From Bacteroidales bacterium UBA1223 (GTDB lineage Bacteria; Bacteroidota; Bacteroidia; Bacteroidales; P3), in the NCBI GenBank assembly GCA_002309155.1, contig DBXB01000053.1:1-52380 (forward strand): a stretch of DNA of 52,380 nucleotides. Reading direction: 5' to 3'. Each line of letters opens with the position of its first letter. The first letter of the stretch is position 1. Under the pieces are notes generated by a model. That model did not search any database, was not told the origin of the DNA, and worked only from the letters and a program-made list of their open reading frames with translations. The position numbers and the translations under genes were made by a program. Shown here piece by piece: positions 34,597-42,930 of the stretch.

Positions 34597-35310
34597 TCAA
34601 GACTGGCCGATTTGGTCCGAAGCATTATCCGTAGCGTTTTCCGCCAAATTCGGGTCATTATTTTCAGTCTCCTCAGCCTCTTCTTGAGAAGACTCTTTGT
34701 GGAGTAAAAGTTGGTCGATAAGCAACAGTGCGACACCAACGCATATCGAAGCGTCAGCGAGATTGAAGATGGCCCCGAAGAACTCGGCATGGCGGCCGCC
34801 CAACACGGGAAGCCAGCCGGGCCACACCCATTCCGCTATAGGGAAATAGAACATATCCACTACCCTGCCATACAGGAACCTGCCGTAGCCTCCTCCATCA
34901 GGGAACAATGTTGCCACTTCGGTATGTGTGCTCTCAGAGAATATCAGACCATAGAAGCAACTGTCGACAATATTGCCGACGGCACCCACTAAAATCAACG
35001 ACAGACTGATAAGCACCATATAGCGGGCATCCTTCTTCAATTGCCGTACTATGAAATAAACTATGAATGCAGACGCCACAATACGAATGAGAGTCAACAT
35101 CAATTTGCCGAAATCACCTCCAAAAGAAAAGCCGAAAGCCATACCCTCGTTCTCAATAAAGAAGAGTTGGCACCAATCACCTATCAGGTGTATGCCGTCA
35201 CCAATCGCAAAATGGGTCTTAATCCATATCTTCAACCACTGATCGGCTATTAGAACGGCGGCTATGATTGCCGCGCAAATCATTATCTTATTGCGTATCG
35301 ATTTCTTCAT
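34597..35310 (-). CDS. lspA: Lipoprotein signal peptidase (signal peptidase II)
   Basis: A 237-residue inner-membrane aspartic protease that cleaves lipoprotein signal peptides, required by the many lipoproteins in this window (BamD, M3 peptidase, SUMF1 protein, DUF4249). Four membrane helices; catalytic Asp residues in VGNIVDSCFYG and FNLADASICVGV; ENEGMAFGFSFG is the conserved first loop. It has an extra acidic C-terminal tail of about 30 residues (ESSQEEAEETENND...), which lengthens it beyond the usual 160-210. About 100 bases separate it from the DUF3109 gene, with a -7 element between. Confidence 0.94.
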   Translation of the reverse strand: MKKSIRNKIMICAAIIAAVLIADQWLKIWIKTHFAIGDGIHLIGDWCQLFFIENEGMAFGFSFGGDFGKLMLTLIRIVASAFIVYFIVRQLKKDARYMVLISLSLILVGAVGNIVDSCFYGLIFSESTHTEVATLFPDGGGYGRFLYGRVVDMFYFPIAEWVWPGWLPVLGGRHAEFFGAIFNLADASICVGVALLLIDQLLLHKESSQEEAEETENNDPNLAENATDNASDQIGQS

Positions 35311-35364
35311 AAAATTCTATCAAACATTATTATATCGTACACAGAGAATTCAAAATAGAAAATG

Positions 35365-35372
35365 CAAATATA
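35365..35372 (-). promoter_or_regulatory. -7 promoter element for lspA
   Basis: On the minus strand TATATTTG matches TAnnTTTG, 55 bases before the lspA start. No good -33 box. Confidence 0.4.
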
Positions 35373-35411
35373 CTAAAAAAGAGAGTATTCTTTCTCCTGC
35401 AAAGAATTATA

Positions 35412-35978
35412 CTACCAACTTTTGCCTTCACACTGTTCACAGAGCTCATCATACCACTCCTCTCCGAATCTGCGGACGAGGGGCTTTTTCAGATATTTAT
35501 ACAAGGGAACTCCGCTTGATTTCCCTTTCGCCACAGCACACCGGCAGATATCCCATTCGTGATAATTCACAGCCTTGAATTCGCCGAAATCCTCAATACG
35601 TACCGGGTAGAGATGACATGATATCGGTTTGGGATAATCTATCTCACCTTTTCTGAAAGCTTTCTCTATGGCGCATAGGGTAATACCATCCTCAACAATA
35701 GCGTACGCACATTGACAATTGTCGACCAGAGGCGTGCACGGGAGCCCGTCAACGTCAATCGACGAGACACCATCCTTCTCTATAACCGCTACGCCCTCGG
35801 GAGTCATGTATTTCTTAACAATCGGATAGATTTTCTCAAGGACAGGTATCTCATTCTTGTCCAACGGTGCGCCGCAATCGCCCTCAACACAACAGGCGCC
35901 CTTGCATTTGTCTATATCACAGCAGAAACAGACCTCAACCAGGTTGTCGGAGATGATACAATCGTCAACTATCAGCAT
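35412..35978 (-). CDS. DUF3109 family cysteine-rich protein
   Basis: A 188-residue cytoplasmic protein of DUF3109, common in Bacteroidota and of unknown function. Cysteines are grouped as CFCCDIDKCKGACCVEGDCG near the N-terminus, then VDNCQCAY, TLCAIE, ISCHLYP and ICRCA. This resembles the YkgJ-type CxnC zinc or Fe-S binding proteins. The start overlaps the stop of the upstream dehydrogenase gene by seven bases (35972-35978), so they are in one operon. Confidence 0.9.
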   Translation of the reverse strand: MLIVDDCIISDNLVEVCFCCDIDKCKGACCVEGDCGAPLDKNEIPVLEKIYPIVKKYMTPEGVAVIEKDGVSSIDVDGLPCTPLVDNCQCAYAIVEDGITLCAIEKAFRKGEIDYPKPISCHLYPVRIEDFGEFKAVNYHEWDICRCAVAKGKSSGVPLYKYLKKPLVRRFGEEWYDELCEQCEGKSW

Positions 35979-36913
35979 AAGACCTCGATGATTTTATCCG
36001 CCAAGACCGCGGCAAGTTTATACTTCGACTCGACAGTCCAACCTGCCACATGAGGCGTCAGCACAGTACGGTCGGATTCGATAAGATATCTCATATCGGG
36101 CGTCATGTTATCGGTATCCAGACCGTCTTTCGACATATTCTCATACTCAAGCACATCAAGGGCGGCGCCCAACACCTTACCCTGCCTGAGACCTTCGGCA
36201 AGAGCCTCGGTATTAACCACGGCGCCACGTGAAGTGTTTATCAAAAAGAACGGATTTTTGAACGCATCTATAAAACGGGAGTCGCACATATATCTGGTCT
36301 CATCCGTCAACGGCACATGGAGACTGACCACATCAGCCTTCATGAAAAGTTCCTCCAGCGAGACCTCACGCACATAATCGGGGGCATAGCCTGCCGGTTT
36401 GTATTTGTCGTACGACACTATATCACATTCAAAGCCTCGAAGCCGCTTGGCGAAAGAGCCGCCCATGTTTCCGAAACCTATAATACCCACCGTACGTCCT
36501 TTGATTTCAAGACCTCGGTTGGCCTCTCTCTTCCACAATCCCCGCCTCACCTCGCTGTCGGCATGGGCTATCTTGTCGACCAGTGCCAGAAGAAGTCCCA
36601 CGGCATGTTCGCCTACAGCATCACGGTTGCCTTCGGGAGAGTTGAGACAACGTATTCCCACACTCTCGGCGTAATCCACATCGATAGTCTCCATCCCCGC
36701 GCCCACACGTCCGATGCATCTCAGATGTCTGGCACGGTCAATAAACGCACGGTCAATCTCTATCTTACTGCGAACCACTATGGCATCATAATTGTTCACC
36801 TTCTCCAGCAGAGACTCATAAGTGACCGAAGTGTCGACATCGCAAGTCAGCCCTGCCTCCTGCAGTCGCTCAAGCAGAACAGGATGAGTGTTGTCTGTGA
36901 CTAATACTCTCAT
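35972..36913 (-). CDS. D-2-hydroxyacid dehydrogenase (phosphoglycerate dehydrogenase-like)
   Basis: A 313-residue NAD-dependent dehydrogenase. It has the first-domain segment IGRVGAGMETIDVDYA, the Rossmann motif VGIIGFGNMGGSFAKRL, the catalytic Arg in INTSRGAVVNTEALAEGL, and the catalytic His in LTPHVAGWTVESK. It lacks the C-terminal ACT domain of E. coli SerA, as many Bacteroidota 3-phosphoglycerate dehydrogenases do, so serine synthesis is the likeliest role but another 2-hydroxyacid substrate is possible. The start overlaps the DUF4249 stop by four bases (ATGA). Confidence 0.88.
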   Translation of the reverse strand: MRVLVTDNTHPVLLERLQEAGLTCDVDTSVTYESLLEKVNNYDAIVVRSKIEIDRAFIDRARHLRCIGRVGAGMETIDVDYAESVGIRCLNSPEGNRDAVGEHAVGLLLALVDKIAHADSEVRRGLWKREANRGLEIKGRTVGIIGFGNMGGSFAKRLRGFECDIVSYDKYKPAGYAPDYVREVSLEELFMKADVVSLHVPLTDETRYMCDSRFIDAFKNPFFLINTSRGAVVNTEALAEGLRQGKVLGAALDVLEYENMSKDGLDTDNMTPDMRYLIESDRTVLTPHVAGWTVESKYKLAAVLADKIIEVLC

Positions 36914-37914
36914 TTTTTATAGTTGTCATGTTCTATATAAAAATCAGCATAGCGAGGATTGACAGCACGTTTTTTCATCATGCTGTACCCCCCGAAGATG
37001 CCGATGCCGCCATCAATGTTGCAATGGACCTGGACAGGCTCGCCGAAGAATTCGTCAAGTTCTGACTGCTGACCGGTGGTACGGGTGTATAGGTAAAGAT
37101 CTTTTGTCAGCGACCTCACCTCTATAATCAAAGGCTTATTGGCATAGCTCAACGTGTAGCCAGACTCATACCAGTCGGCAAATTCCAATGAGAACTCATG
37201 CTCGCCGTTCTGAAACAGTTCGCTGCTGACAAGCAACTCGTCGCCGTAGAAACTGCCGTCATCCATATCCAACGCAGTCTCAATGTCAGAGGTGTTTATC
37301 AGAGGATCGTCGACACTGAAATAGACTTGACTCAGGTCGACCGTGTCCCACTGAGTCACAGTCGTATCATTGACATCCACCCTGTAAGCCTGATACATCT
37401 TGATACTGAAATACTCATCGTTGTTGGCACTTTTCAGCTTGACACGAACACGGATATGATTCTCATGACCGTAATAGTCATAGAGGCTAACAGTATCTAT
37501 CACATAATCGACGATATCCACCTGTGGTCTGGCCGGAATAACTGTCTGGGAAGTGATAATCTTGTCATAACCGGGCACATTGACGGTAATTTTCAGACTG
37601 TCGCCTATCTGTGGGATGACGCCAAAAGAATAGCAGCTCAGACCATAATTCGAAGGACCGCCATAAACACCAGCATACGGGACACCATTCACCTCAAGCA
37701 AAAGTGAGGCATCATTGATATTGGTGTTCTGCGATGTCTCCAGGAAGAAAGAACTGTAATTCAGATAGACATTCACCGTGGAGTCATTCGTCGGACGCGA
37801 GATAAGCACCACATGAGACTCTATCTCGCCGGGATCGAAATCAATCACCTTCTCGCATGAATCCAGCAGAAAAGGCAACAGAACAACCAAGAGGATATAT
37901 TTTATTTTTTTCAT
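36910..37914 (-). CDS. DUF4249 outer-membrane-associated lipoprotein
   Basis: A 334-residue lipoprotein (MKKIKYILLVVLLPFLLDSCEK, lipobox LDSC) of DUF4249, a Bacteroidota family coded next to TonB-dependent receptors and thought to be their surface partner. The beta-rich body starts VIDFDPGEIESHVVLI, and LTKDLYLYTRT is a family motif. I chose ATG 37914 for the signal peptide; the frame is open upstream to 38073 but that part overlaps the receptor gene and looks non-coding. Four bases separate it from the receptor gene, so the pair is co-expressed. Confidence 0.88.
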   Translation of the reverse strand: MKKIKYILLVVLLPFLLDSCEKVIDFDPGEIESHVVLISRPTNDSTVNVYLNYSSFFLETSQNTNINDASLLLEVNGVPYAGVYGGPSNYGLSCYSFGVIPQIGDSLKITVNVPGYDKIITSQTVIPARPQVDIVDYVIDTVSLYDYYGHENHIRVRVKLKSANNDEYFSIKMYQAYRVDVNDTTVTQWDTVDLSQVYFSVDDPLINTSDIETALDMDDGSFYGDELLVSSELFQNGEHEFSLEFADWYESGYTLSYANKPLIIEVRSLTKDLYLYTRTTGQQSELDEFFGEPVQVHCNIDGGIGIFGGYSMMKKRAVNPRYADFYIEHDNYKK

Positions 37915-37918
37915 GGAC

Positions 37919-40306
37919 TTAGAACTTAAAACTATATGACAATGAAGGAATGATGGGGAATATCGACAACTGGACAAGTGCCGAGCCGTAGTGATGGCCG
38001 TTAACCACATAATGGGTGCCGTCTTTCTTATAGACCAGGAATGGGTTTTTGTTGTTGTAGAGGTTATAGACACTCAAGCTTATGGTGCGGCGACCATGAC
38101 GCTTGTCTTTATGGAAGTTCACGCCCACATCCATACGATGATATGCAGGCATCCTGAAATTGTTGCGGTTCTCAACATACGAGATTGTCTGGCCTGTCTC
38201 GGGATCCACGAACTCTTGCATAGGCAAAGTCCCTGTATTTCCCGACGAGAAGACCCATGTGGCGCTGGCGTCGAAATTTTTGTTGGGTTTGTAACTTGCC
38301 ACAATGGAGATGTCATGTCTGCGGTCGTATTTGGCGGGGAACGGTTCACCGTTGTTCAGAACTTGTCCCTCACGGTCAAACAGACGCATGGTACGGCTCC
38401 AAGTATACCCTACCCATCCCGTCAATTTGCCGACAGTACGCTGGGCAAGGAATTCCACACCATACGACCATCCGTCGCCCATACACACCTTGTCCTCCCA
38501 ACCCACAGAGGTGCCAAAGAAACTTGCGCCGTCCTTATATTCAAGCATATTGATCATCTTCTTGTAATAGCCCTCCACCGAGAAATCGGCTATGCCACTC
38601 CAAGTATAGAACAGTCCCGCGGCCACCTGATGGGCATACATCGGCGCTATTCGTGCCGTCACAGGCACCCAGAGGTCTGTCGGCAGACTGATGGAGCTAT
38701 TCGACAGCTGATGCATATATTGAGTCATATAGCTGTAACCAGCCTTGAACGAAAGGTCGTCGCTGAGCATAATACGACCGCTCAGTCTCGGCTGAATTGA
38801 CGGATAGAACTCATCCTGTACAGCAAAACCGGTGATATTAAGACCAGCATTAATTTTCACCGTCTCCGATATAGTCCAGTCGTCCTCGACGAACGCTGTC
38901 ATCTCGTTGGCATGGACAATACTCTGACCCACCACGGTGTCATAGACAAAGTCCGAACCCGACTCATTGGTCTCAATTCTGCTACCCGTCACGTCAGGCT
39001 GAAAGATGTGGTGAGTCACAGCGCCGCCGAACTTAACGGTGTGATCGGGAGATGGCTGGTAGTCGAAATCCGCCTTTGCCATAAAATCCCTGATGCCCGA
39101 CTTATAATACATCTCGTAAGTGGTATAGGTGAAATTGTTGGCATAGTACTCATTATCCTCCATCGCCACACTGATGTCGTTGCGGTAACGGGTGAAAGCA
39201 CCTGTCAGGTTCATAAATAGCTTTGGGGTCAGCTCGTAGTTCCACCGCAGTGAGCCCACAAGATTACCCCAGTTATAGCCGAGCTTCAGGCTCTCCTCAT
39301 AGTCACCACCAAAGTTGTACTTCATCTTGGCATATATCTTGTCATCGCCTGAATAGAAACTGCCTATCAGTCGGCTACGGTCGCTGAAGCGGTGTGTCAC
39401 CTTGGCGTTGAGGTCATAGAAATAATAACCCAGTCTCAATTTATCGATATCTTCGCCAATCGACTTCGCCATATACAGGAAAGGCTGCATCAGAAGGTCG
39501 GCATAAGTACGTCGCACACTGACATTGAAAGTGGTCTTGTCTTTGTACAGAGGACCTTCCAAGTTCAGCTTGGCGGCGATGAGTCCGACAGAGACGTCGC
39601 CATGCAGTTTCTTGTCGTTACCGTCGTTGGTAGTGATGTCAAGTACTGACGAGAGTCTGCCGCCAAAACGTGCCGGGAAACTTCCCTTATACAGTGTCAC
39701 ATTCTTGATGGCATCAGCGTTAAACGCCGAGAAGAATCCTCCGAGATGGTTCACATTATACAGAGGCACCCCGTCAAGCAGAAACAGGTTCTGGTCAGGT
39801 CCGCCGCCACGGACATATATGCCCGACATTCCTTCTGTGCCCGACTGCACACCGGGGAGCAGTTGGAGGGCTTTCAGCACGTCGGTCTCACCAAAGAGGA
39901 CCGGCACCGACTTGATATTCTCGAGAGGAATGTCAATGGCACTCATCTGAGAGGACCGATGTGACGAGATTCTGTCGGCGGTAACAGTGACGGTGTGGAG
40001 AACAGTGTTCGACACCATATCATAGTTCTTCATCTTGTTTCCGTCAAGTTGGAATGTGTCGAATATAGTCTCGTAGCCGACATACGAGACTCTCAGCACA
40101 ACCTTCCCTTCGGGTAGCGTCAACGAGTATCGCCCCTGAGCATTGGTCAGGGCGCCTTTGCCCGACAGCATGTCGTAGACTGTGGCACTGATGAGAGTCT
40201 CGCTCGACGAGGCGGCACGGACCGTGCCGCTGATAGTGTAGTTCTGGGCAGTGGCGACAGTCGCCAGCACCATGGTTATCAGCAAAAATAGCAAGCGTTT
40301 TATCAT
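37919..40306 (-). CDS. TonB-dependent outer membrane receptor
   Basis: A 795-residue receptor. Signal peptide MIKRLLFLLITMVLATVATA; CarboxypepD_reg-like domain (YTISGTVRAASSSETLISAT, about 20-105); plug domain (about 115-230) with DVLKALQLLPGVQSGTEGMSG, YVRGGGPDQNLFLLDGVPLYN and FPARFGGRLSSVLDI; then a 22-strand barrel ending PIIPSLSYSFKF (terminal aromatic residue). With DUF4249 it forms a receptor-lipoprotein pair, but not a SusCD pair: no SusD gene and no glycan enzymes are near. The substrate is unknown. Transcribed with the DUF4249, dehydrogenase and DUF3109 genes. Confidence 0.92.
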   Translation of the reverse strand: MIKRLLFLLITMVLATVATAQNYTISGTVRAASSSETLISATVYDMLSGKGALTNAQGRYSLTLPEGKVVLRVSYVGYETIFDTFQLDGNKMKNYDMVSNTVLHTVTVTADRISSHRSSQMSAIDIPLENIKSVPVLFGETDVLKALQLLPGVQSGTEGMSGIYVRGGGPDQNLFLLDGVPLYNVNHLGGFFSAFNADAIKNVTLYKGSFPARFGGRLSSVLDITTNDGNDKKLHGDVSVGLIAAKLNLEGPLYKDKTTFNVSVRRTYADLLMQPFLYMAKSIGEDIDKLRLGYYFYDLNAKVTHRFSDRSRLIGSFYSGDDKIYAKMKYNFGGDYEESLKLGYNWGNLVGSLRWNYELTPKLFMNLTGAFTRYRNDISVAMEDNEYYANNFTYTTYEMYYKSGIRDFMAKADFDYQPSPDHTVKFGGAVTHHIFQPDVTGSRIETNESGSDFVYDTVVGQSIVHANEMTAFVEDDWTISETVKINAGLNITGFAVQDEFYPSIQPRLSGRIMLSDDLSFKAGYSYMTQYMHQLSNSSISLPTDLWVPVTARIAPMYAHQVAAGLFYTWSGIADFSVEGYYKKMINMLEYKDGASFFGTSVGWEDKVCMGDGWSYGVEFLAQRTVGKLTGWVGYTWSRTMRLFDREGQVLNNGEPFPAKYDRRHDISIVASYKPNKNFDASATWVFSSGNTGTLPMQEFVDPETGQTISYVENRNNFRMPAYHRMDVGVNFHKDKRHGRRTISLSVYNLYNNKNPFLVYKKDGTHYVVNGHHYGSALVQLSIFPIIPSLSYSFKF

Positions 40307-40337
40307 AGAAATCTGAATAGCCTTAATGAATCATAAA

Positions 40338-41480
40338 TTATTCGCCAGAGAAGAAGTCGTTAATCCAGCCACTGGGATGACTCTTCGACAGGATTGTCCC
40401 GCAATAGATACAGAATTTTGCGGCGGGGTCATCCTCTTTATGACCGCAATGGGGACAAATCTTTTGACCCTCGGTGGCTGGTTCCTCCATTTGGCTTATG
40501 GTGTCGGGCATCATCTCTGGCTTGGTGGAATGCGACTCGTCCGACTCACGGTTTATTCTATGATGGCGGTGCTCATAGATGGTCTCGCCAACAACAATAC
40601 CCGTCGGGACAGCAATGATAGAGTAACCTAACAACATCACCAAGGTCGATATAAACTGTCCCATGGGCGTCACAGGTGTAATGTCGCCATAGCCCACCGT
40701 AGTTATTGTAACAACAGCCCAGTATATCGCTGTGGGGATGCTCTTCATCTCCGGATTGCGACCATGTTCAAACATATATATCACCGCACCCAAAATAATA
40801 GCCATTACAAAGACAAACAACATAAATATCAATATCTTGGTAATACTACGTCGCAGGGCGTTGATCAGATTGAAACTCTCATGAAGGAACCTCTGCATGT
40901 TGAATATCCTGAATATTCTCAAAGTCCTCAGCACCCTGAGCACCGTGAGTGTCTGAGTGGCGGGTATGAGAAGACTCAGATAGGCGGGGAATATTGAAAG
41001 GAAGTCGATAATCCCGTAGAAAGAGAGGGCATACTTCCATGGACGTTGCAGACAGTATACACGGAGGTAGTATTCCAGAGTGAAGATAATGGTCAGCAAC
41101 CATTCAATACCCTTCAGTACCCATCGCATATTAGCGTGCACAGCCTCGAAACTGTCGAGGATAATAACAAAGAGGTTCAGACCGATAAGTATCAGTAGCC
41201 AGATGTCGAACTTGCGACCTGCGGGGGTGTCGGCCTTGAAGATGATGCGGTAGATTTCCTTCTTGGTGATGTCACGGTGTTTGCGTGGCAGTATCACCTT
41301 GAATATGACCCAGTGCAGGAAATTGCCAAGACCGTGCACCAGCCTGCCTCCAATCCTCCGATAGTTAAGATTCATGAAAAATGTGCTCAGTTTCTTCCAC
41401 ACCCATATCAGTGGATGACTGAAGGCATACCAGAGCAGCATCAGAAACTTCACAAAGATATTAGGGTTTTTATTGTTCAT
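40338..41480 (-). CDS. Voltage-gated potassium channel-like protein with C-terminal zinc ribbon
   Basis: A 380-residue inner-membrane ion channel. Hydrophobic segments S1-S6 fill about residues 85-310. S4 carries regularly spaced arginines (LTVLRVLRTLRIFRIFNMQRF), and the pore has the potassium filter ITTVGYGDIT. The C-terminus holds a zinc ribbon CPHCGHKEDD...CIYCGTIL (two CxxC pairs). I chose ATG 41480 (MNNKNPNIFVKF); the frame stays open upstream to 41603 but overlaps the M16 gene. It lies 31 bases before the TonB receptor gene on the same strand. The channel call is firm; the job of the zinc ribbon is unknown. Confidence 0.9.
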   Translation of the reverse strand: MNNKNPNIFVKFLMLLWYAFSHPLIWVWKKLSTFFMNLNYRRIGGRLVHGLGNFLHWVIFKVILPRKHRDITKKEIYRIIFKADTPAGRKFDIWLLILIGLNLFVIILDSFEAVHANMRWVLKGIEWLLTIIFTLEYYLRVYCLQRPWKYALSFYGIIDFLSIFPAYLSLLIPATQTLTVLRVLRTLRIFRIFNMQRFLHESFNLINALRRSITKILIFMLFVFVMAIILGAVIYMFEHGRNPEMKSIPTAIYWAVVTITTVGYGDITPVTPMGQFISTLVMLLGYSIIAVPTGIVVGETIYEHRHHRINRESDESHSTKPEMMPDTISQMEEPATEGQKICPHCGHKEDDPAAKFCIYCGTILSKSHPSGWINDFFSGE

Positions 41481-41517
41481 ATGCGTTATCTTTCGTCTTG
41501 CGGTCTTTTTTATTTTT

Positions 41518-41534
41518 GCGGACGGGCCGTCCGC
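41518..41534. other. GC-rich palindrome between M16 and channel genes
   Basis: A perfect 17-base palindrome: GCGGACGG, central G, CCGTCCGC. It is set in AT-rich DNA, five bases after the M16 stop. On the minus (transcribed) strand A-rich rather than T-rich sequence follows, so it is not a standard terminator; it could be an mRNA-stabilising hairpin. Confidence 0.7.
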
Positions 41535-41538
41535 GTTC

Positions 41539-42777
41539 CTATTTATTTGCGTTATAGAACAGCACTGACTGTCGCTCGGGTCTGAACAGTCGCTCAGCCG
41601 CATGCCGTAGTCTCTCAGGTGTAACTTGGCGATATATGGCAGGCTCGCTGTTCACCCACTCAGTATGGCCAAGCCAATGGAAATAGCAGAGCGACATGGC
41701 GCAGTCTATGGCTTTGTAATTGGAATAGGCAAAAGTCGATTCGTACTTGTTCACCACTTTCTCCAGTTCATGGGCGTCGACAGGCTCTTGTTTGATTTTC
41801 TCGAGCTCACACTCCACTGCCGCCAACGCCTCGTCGGGTGAGACCGAGCCGTTCAGCTTGCCAGAAACAACAAACAGTCCGGGGTCGCGGTCGCCGGTGA
41901 TGTAGGCGTTGATCTCAGTAAACATCCGGCGTTGCTTCACCAATTCGTTATAAAGTCTCGAAGAGGTTCCGTTCGACAACACATCGCTAATCAAATCCAC
42001 GGCAGGGAATTCGTCGGCAAGTCTGTCGCACATCGGATAGGCGGCATAGATGGCTGTCGACGGCACATCACGTTCCACTGAGAGGAAACGGCGTTCGGTC
42101 TGCACTGGTTCAACGGGCAGACGCCTCTCGTGGCGGGTTCCCGAAGGTATGTCGCCATAATATCTCTCCACGAGTGCGACCACCTCGTCATACTTTACGT
42201 TGCCAGCAACGGCAAGAATGGCGTTACAAGGTCTGTAGTAACGGAAAAAGAACTCCTTGACATCGTCGATACTGGCCTGCTGTACGTGAGAGATGTCCGC
42301 ACCTATGGTGCACCAACGATAGGGATGCACCTTGTAGCATAGCGGACGCAACAAGAGCCACACATCCCCGTAAGGCTGGTTCACATAGCGGTAGTTATAT
42401 TCTTCAGTAACCACCGACTGCTGAACCGACAAGGCGCGGGGTGAGAAGTCGAGCATCCTCATCCTGTCGGACTCCAGCATCAACGCCGTCTCCAACTGTC
42501 GACAGGGAAGAGTGATATAATACTGTGTATAGTCGTTGTTAGTCGTGGCGTTCGACTCGCCGCCTGACTGTGTCACCACCATATCGAAATCCGGCACATT
42601 TGGGGTACCTCCGAACATCAGATGCTCGAAAAGATGTGCGAAGCCTGTACGGTTAGGATTCTCGTCACGAGCTCCCACGTCAAAAAGGGTGTTCACCGAC
42701 ACCATCGGCGTGGTATGGTCTTCAACCACCAACAGAGTCAGACCGTTGTCTAGTATATGTTCTTTGTATGAGATCAT
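41539..42777 (-). CDS. M16 family zinc peptidase
   Basis: A 412-residue insulinase/mitochondrial-processing-peptidase-like protein. The inverted zinc motif HLFEHLMFGG (HxxEH) lies near residue 47, with the distal Glu in the ALSVQQSVVTEEYNYR region. The second half (about 200-400) is the inactive partner fold, including LSNGTSSRLYNELVKQRRMF. There is no signal peptide (MISYKEHILDNGLTLLVVED), so it is cytoplasmic or exported by an unusual route. Length fits the single-unit members that act as dimers. It heads the minus-strand run at this end. Confidence 0.93.
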   Translation of the reverse strand: MISYKEHILDNGLTLLVVEDHTTPMVSVNTLFDVGARDENPNRTGFAHLFEHLMFGGTPNVPDFDMVVTQSGGESNATTNNDYTQYYITLPCRQLETALMLESDRMRMLDFSPRALSVQQSVVTEEYNYRYVNQPYGDVWLLLRPLCYKVHPYRWCTIGADISHVQQASIDDVKEFFFRYYRPCNAILAVAGNVKYDEVVALVERYYGDIPSGTRHERRLPVEPVQTERRFLSVERDVPSTAIYAAYPMCDRLADEFPAVDLISDVLSNGTSSRLYNELVKQRRMFTEINAYITGDRDPGLFVVSGKLNGSVSPDEALAAVECELEKIKQEPVDAHELEKVVNKYESTFAYSNYKAIDCAMSLCYFHWLGHTEWVNSEPAIYRQVTPERLRHAAERLFRPERQSVLFYNANK

Positions 42778-42930
42778 CAGGAGTCCTGTCCTTGTGACAT
42801 TTTAGGATTATTTTAAAACGACATCGGTCTCTTTTTATTATTGTAGACATAAAATAAATTGCATTATTCACGTACTAAAGAAAACATCACTCACGTTATT
42901 TGTTAGATTTTTAACAGCAATTTTATACTT

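Noticed and set aside
37915..38073. Longer N-terminus for the DUF4249 protein
   Set aside because: The extension lies inside the TonB receptor gene and would bury the lipoprotein signal peptide 53 residues in.
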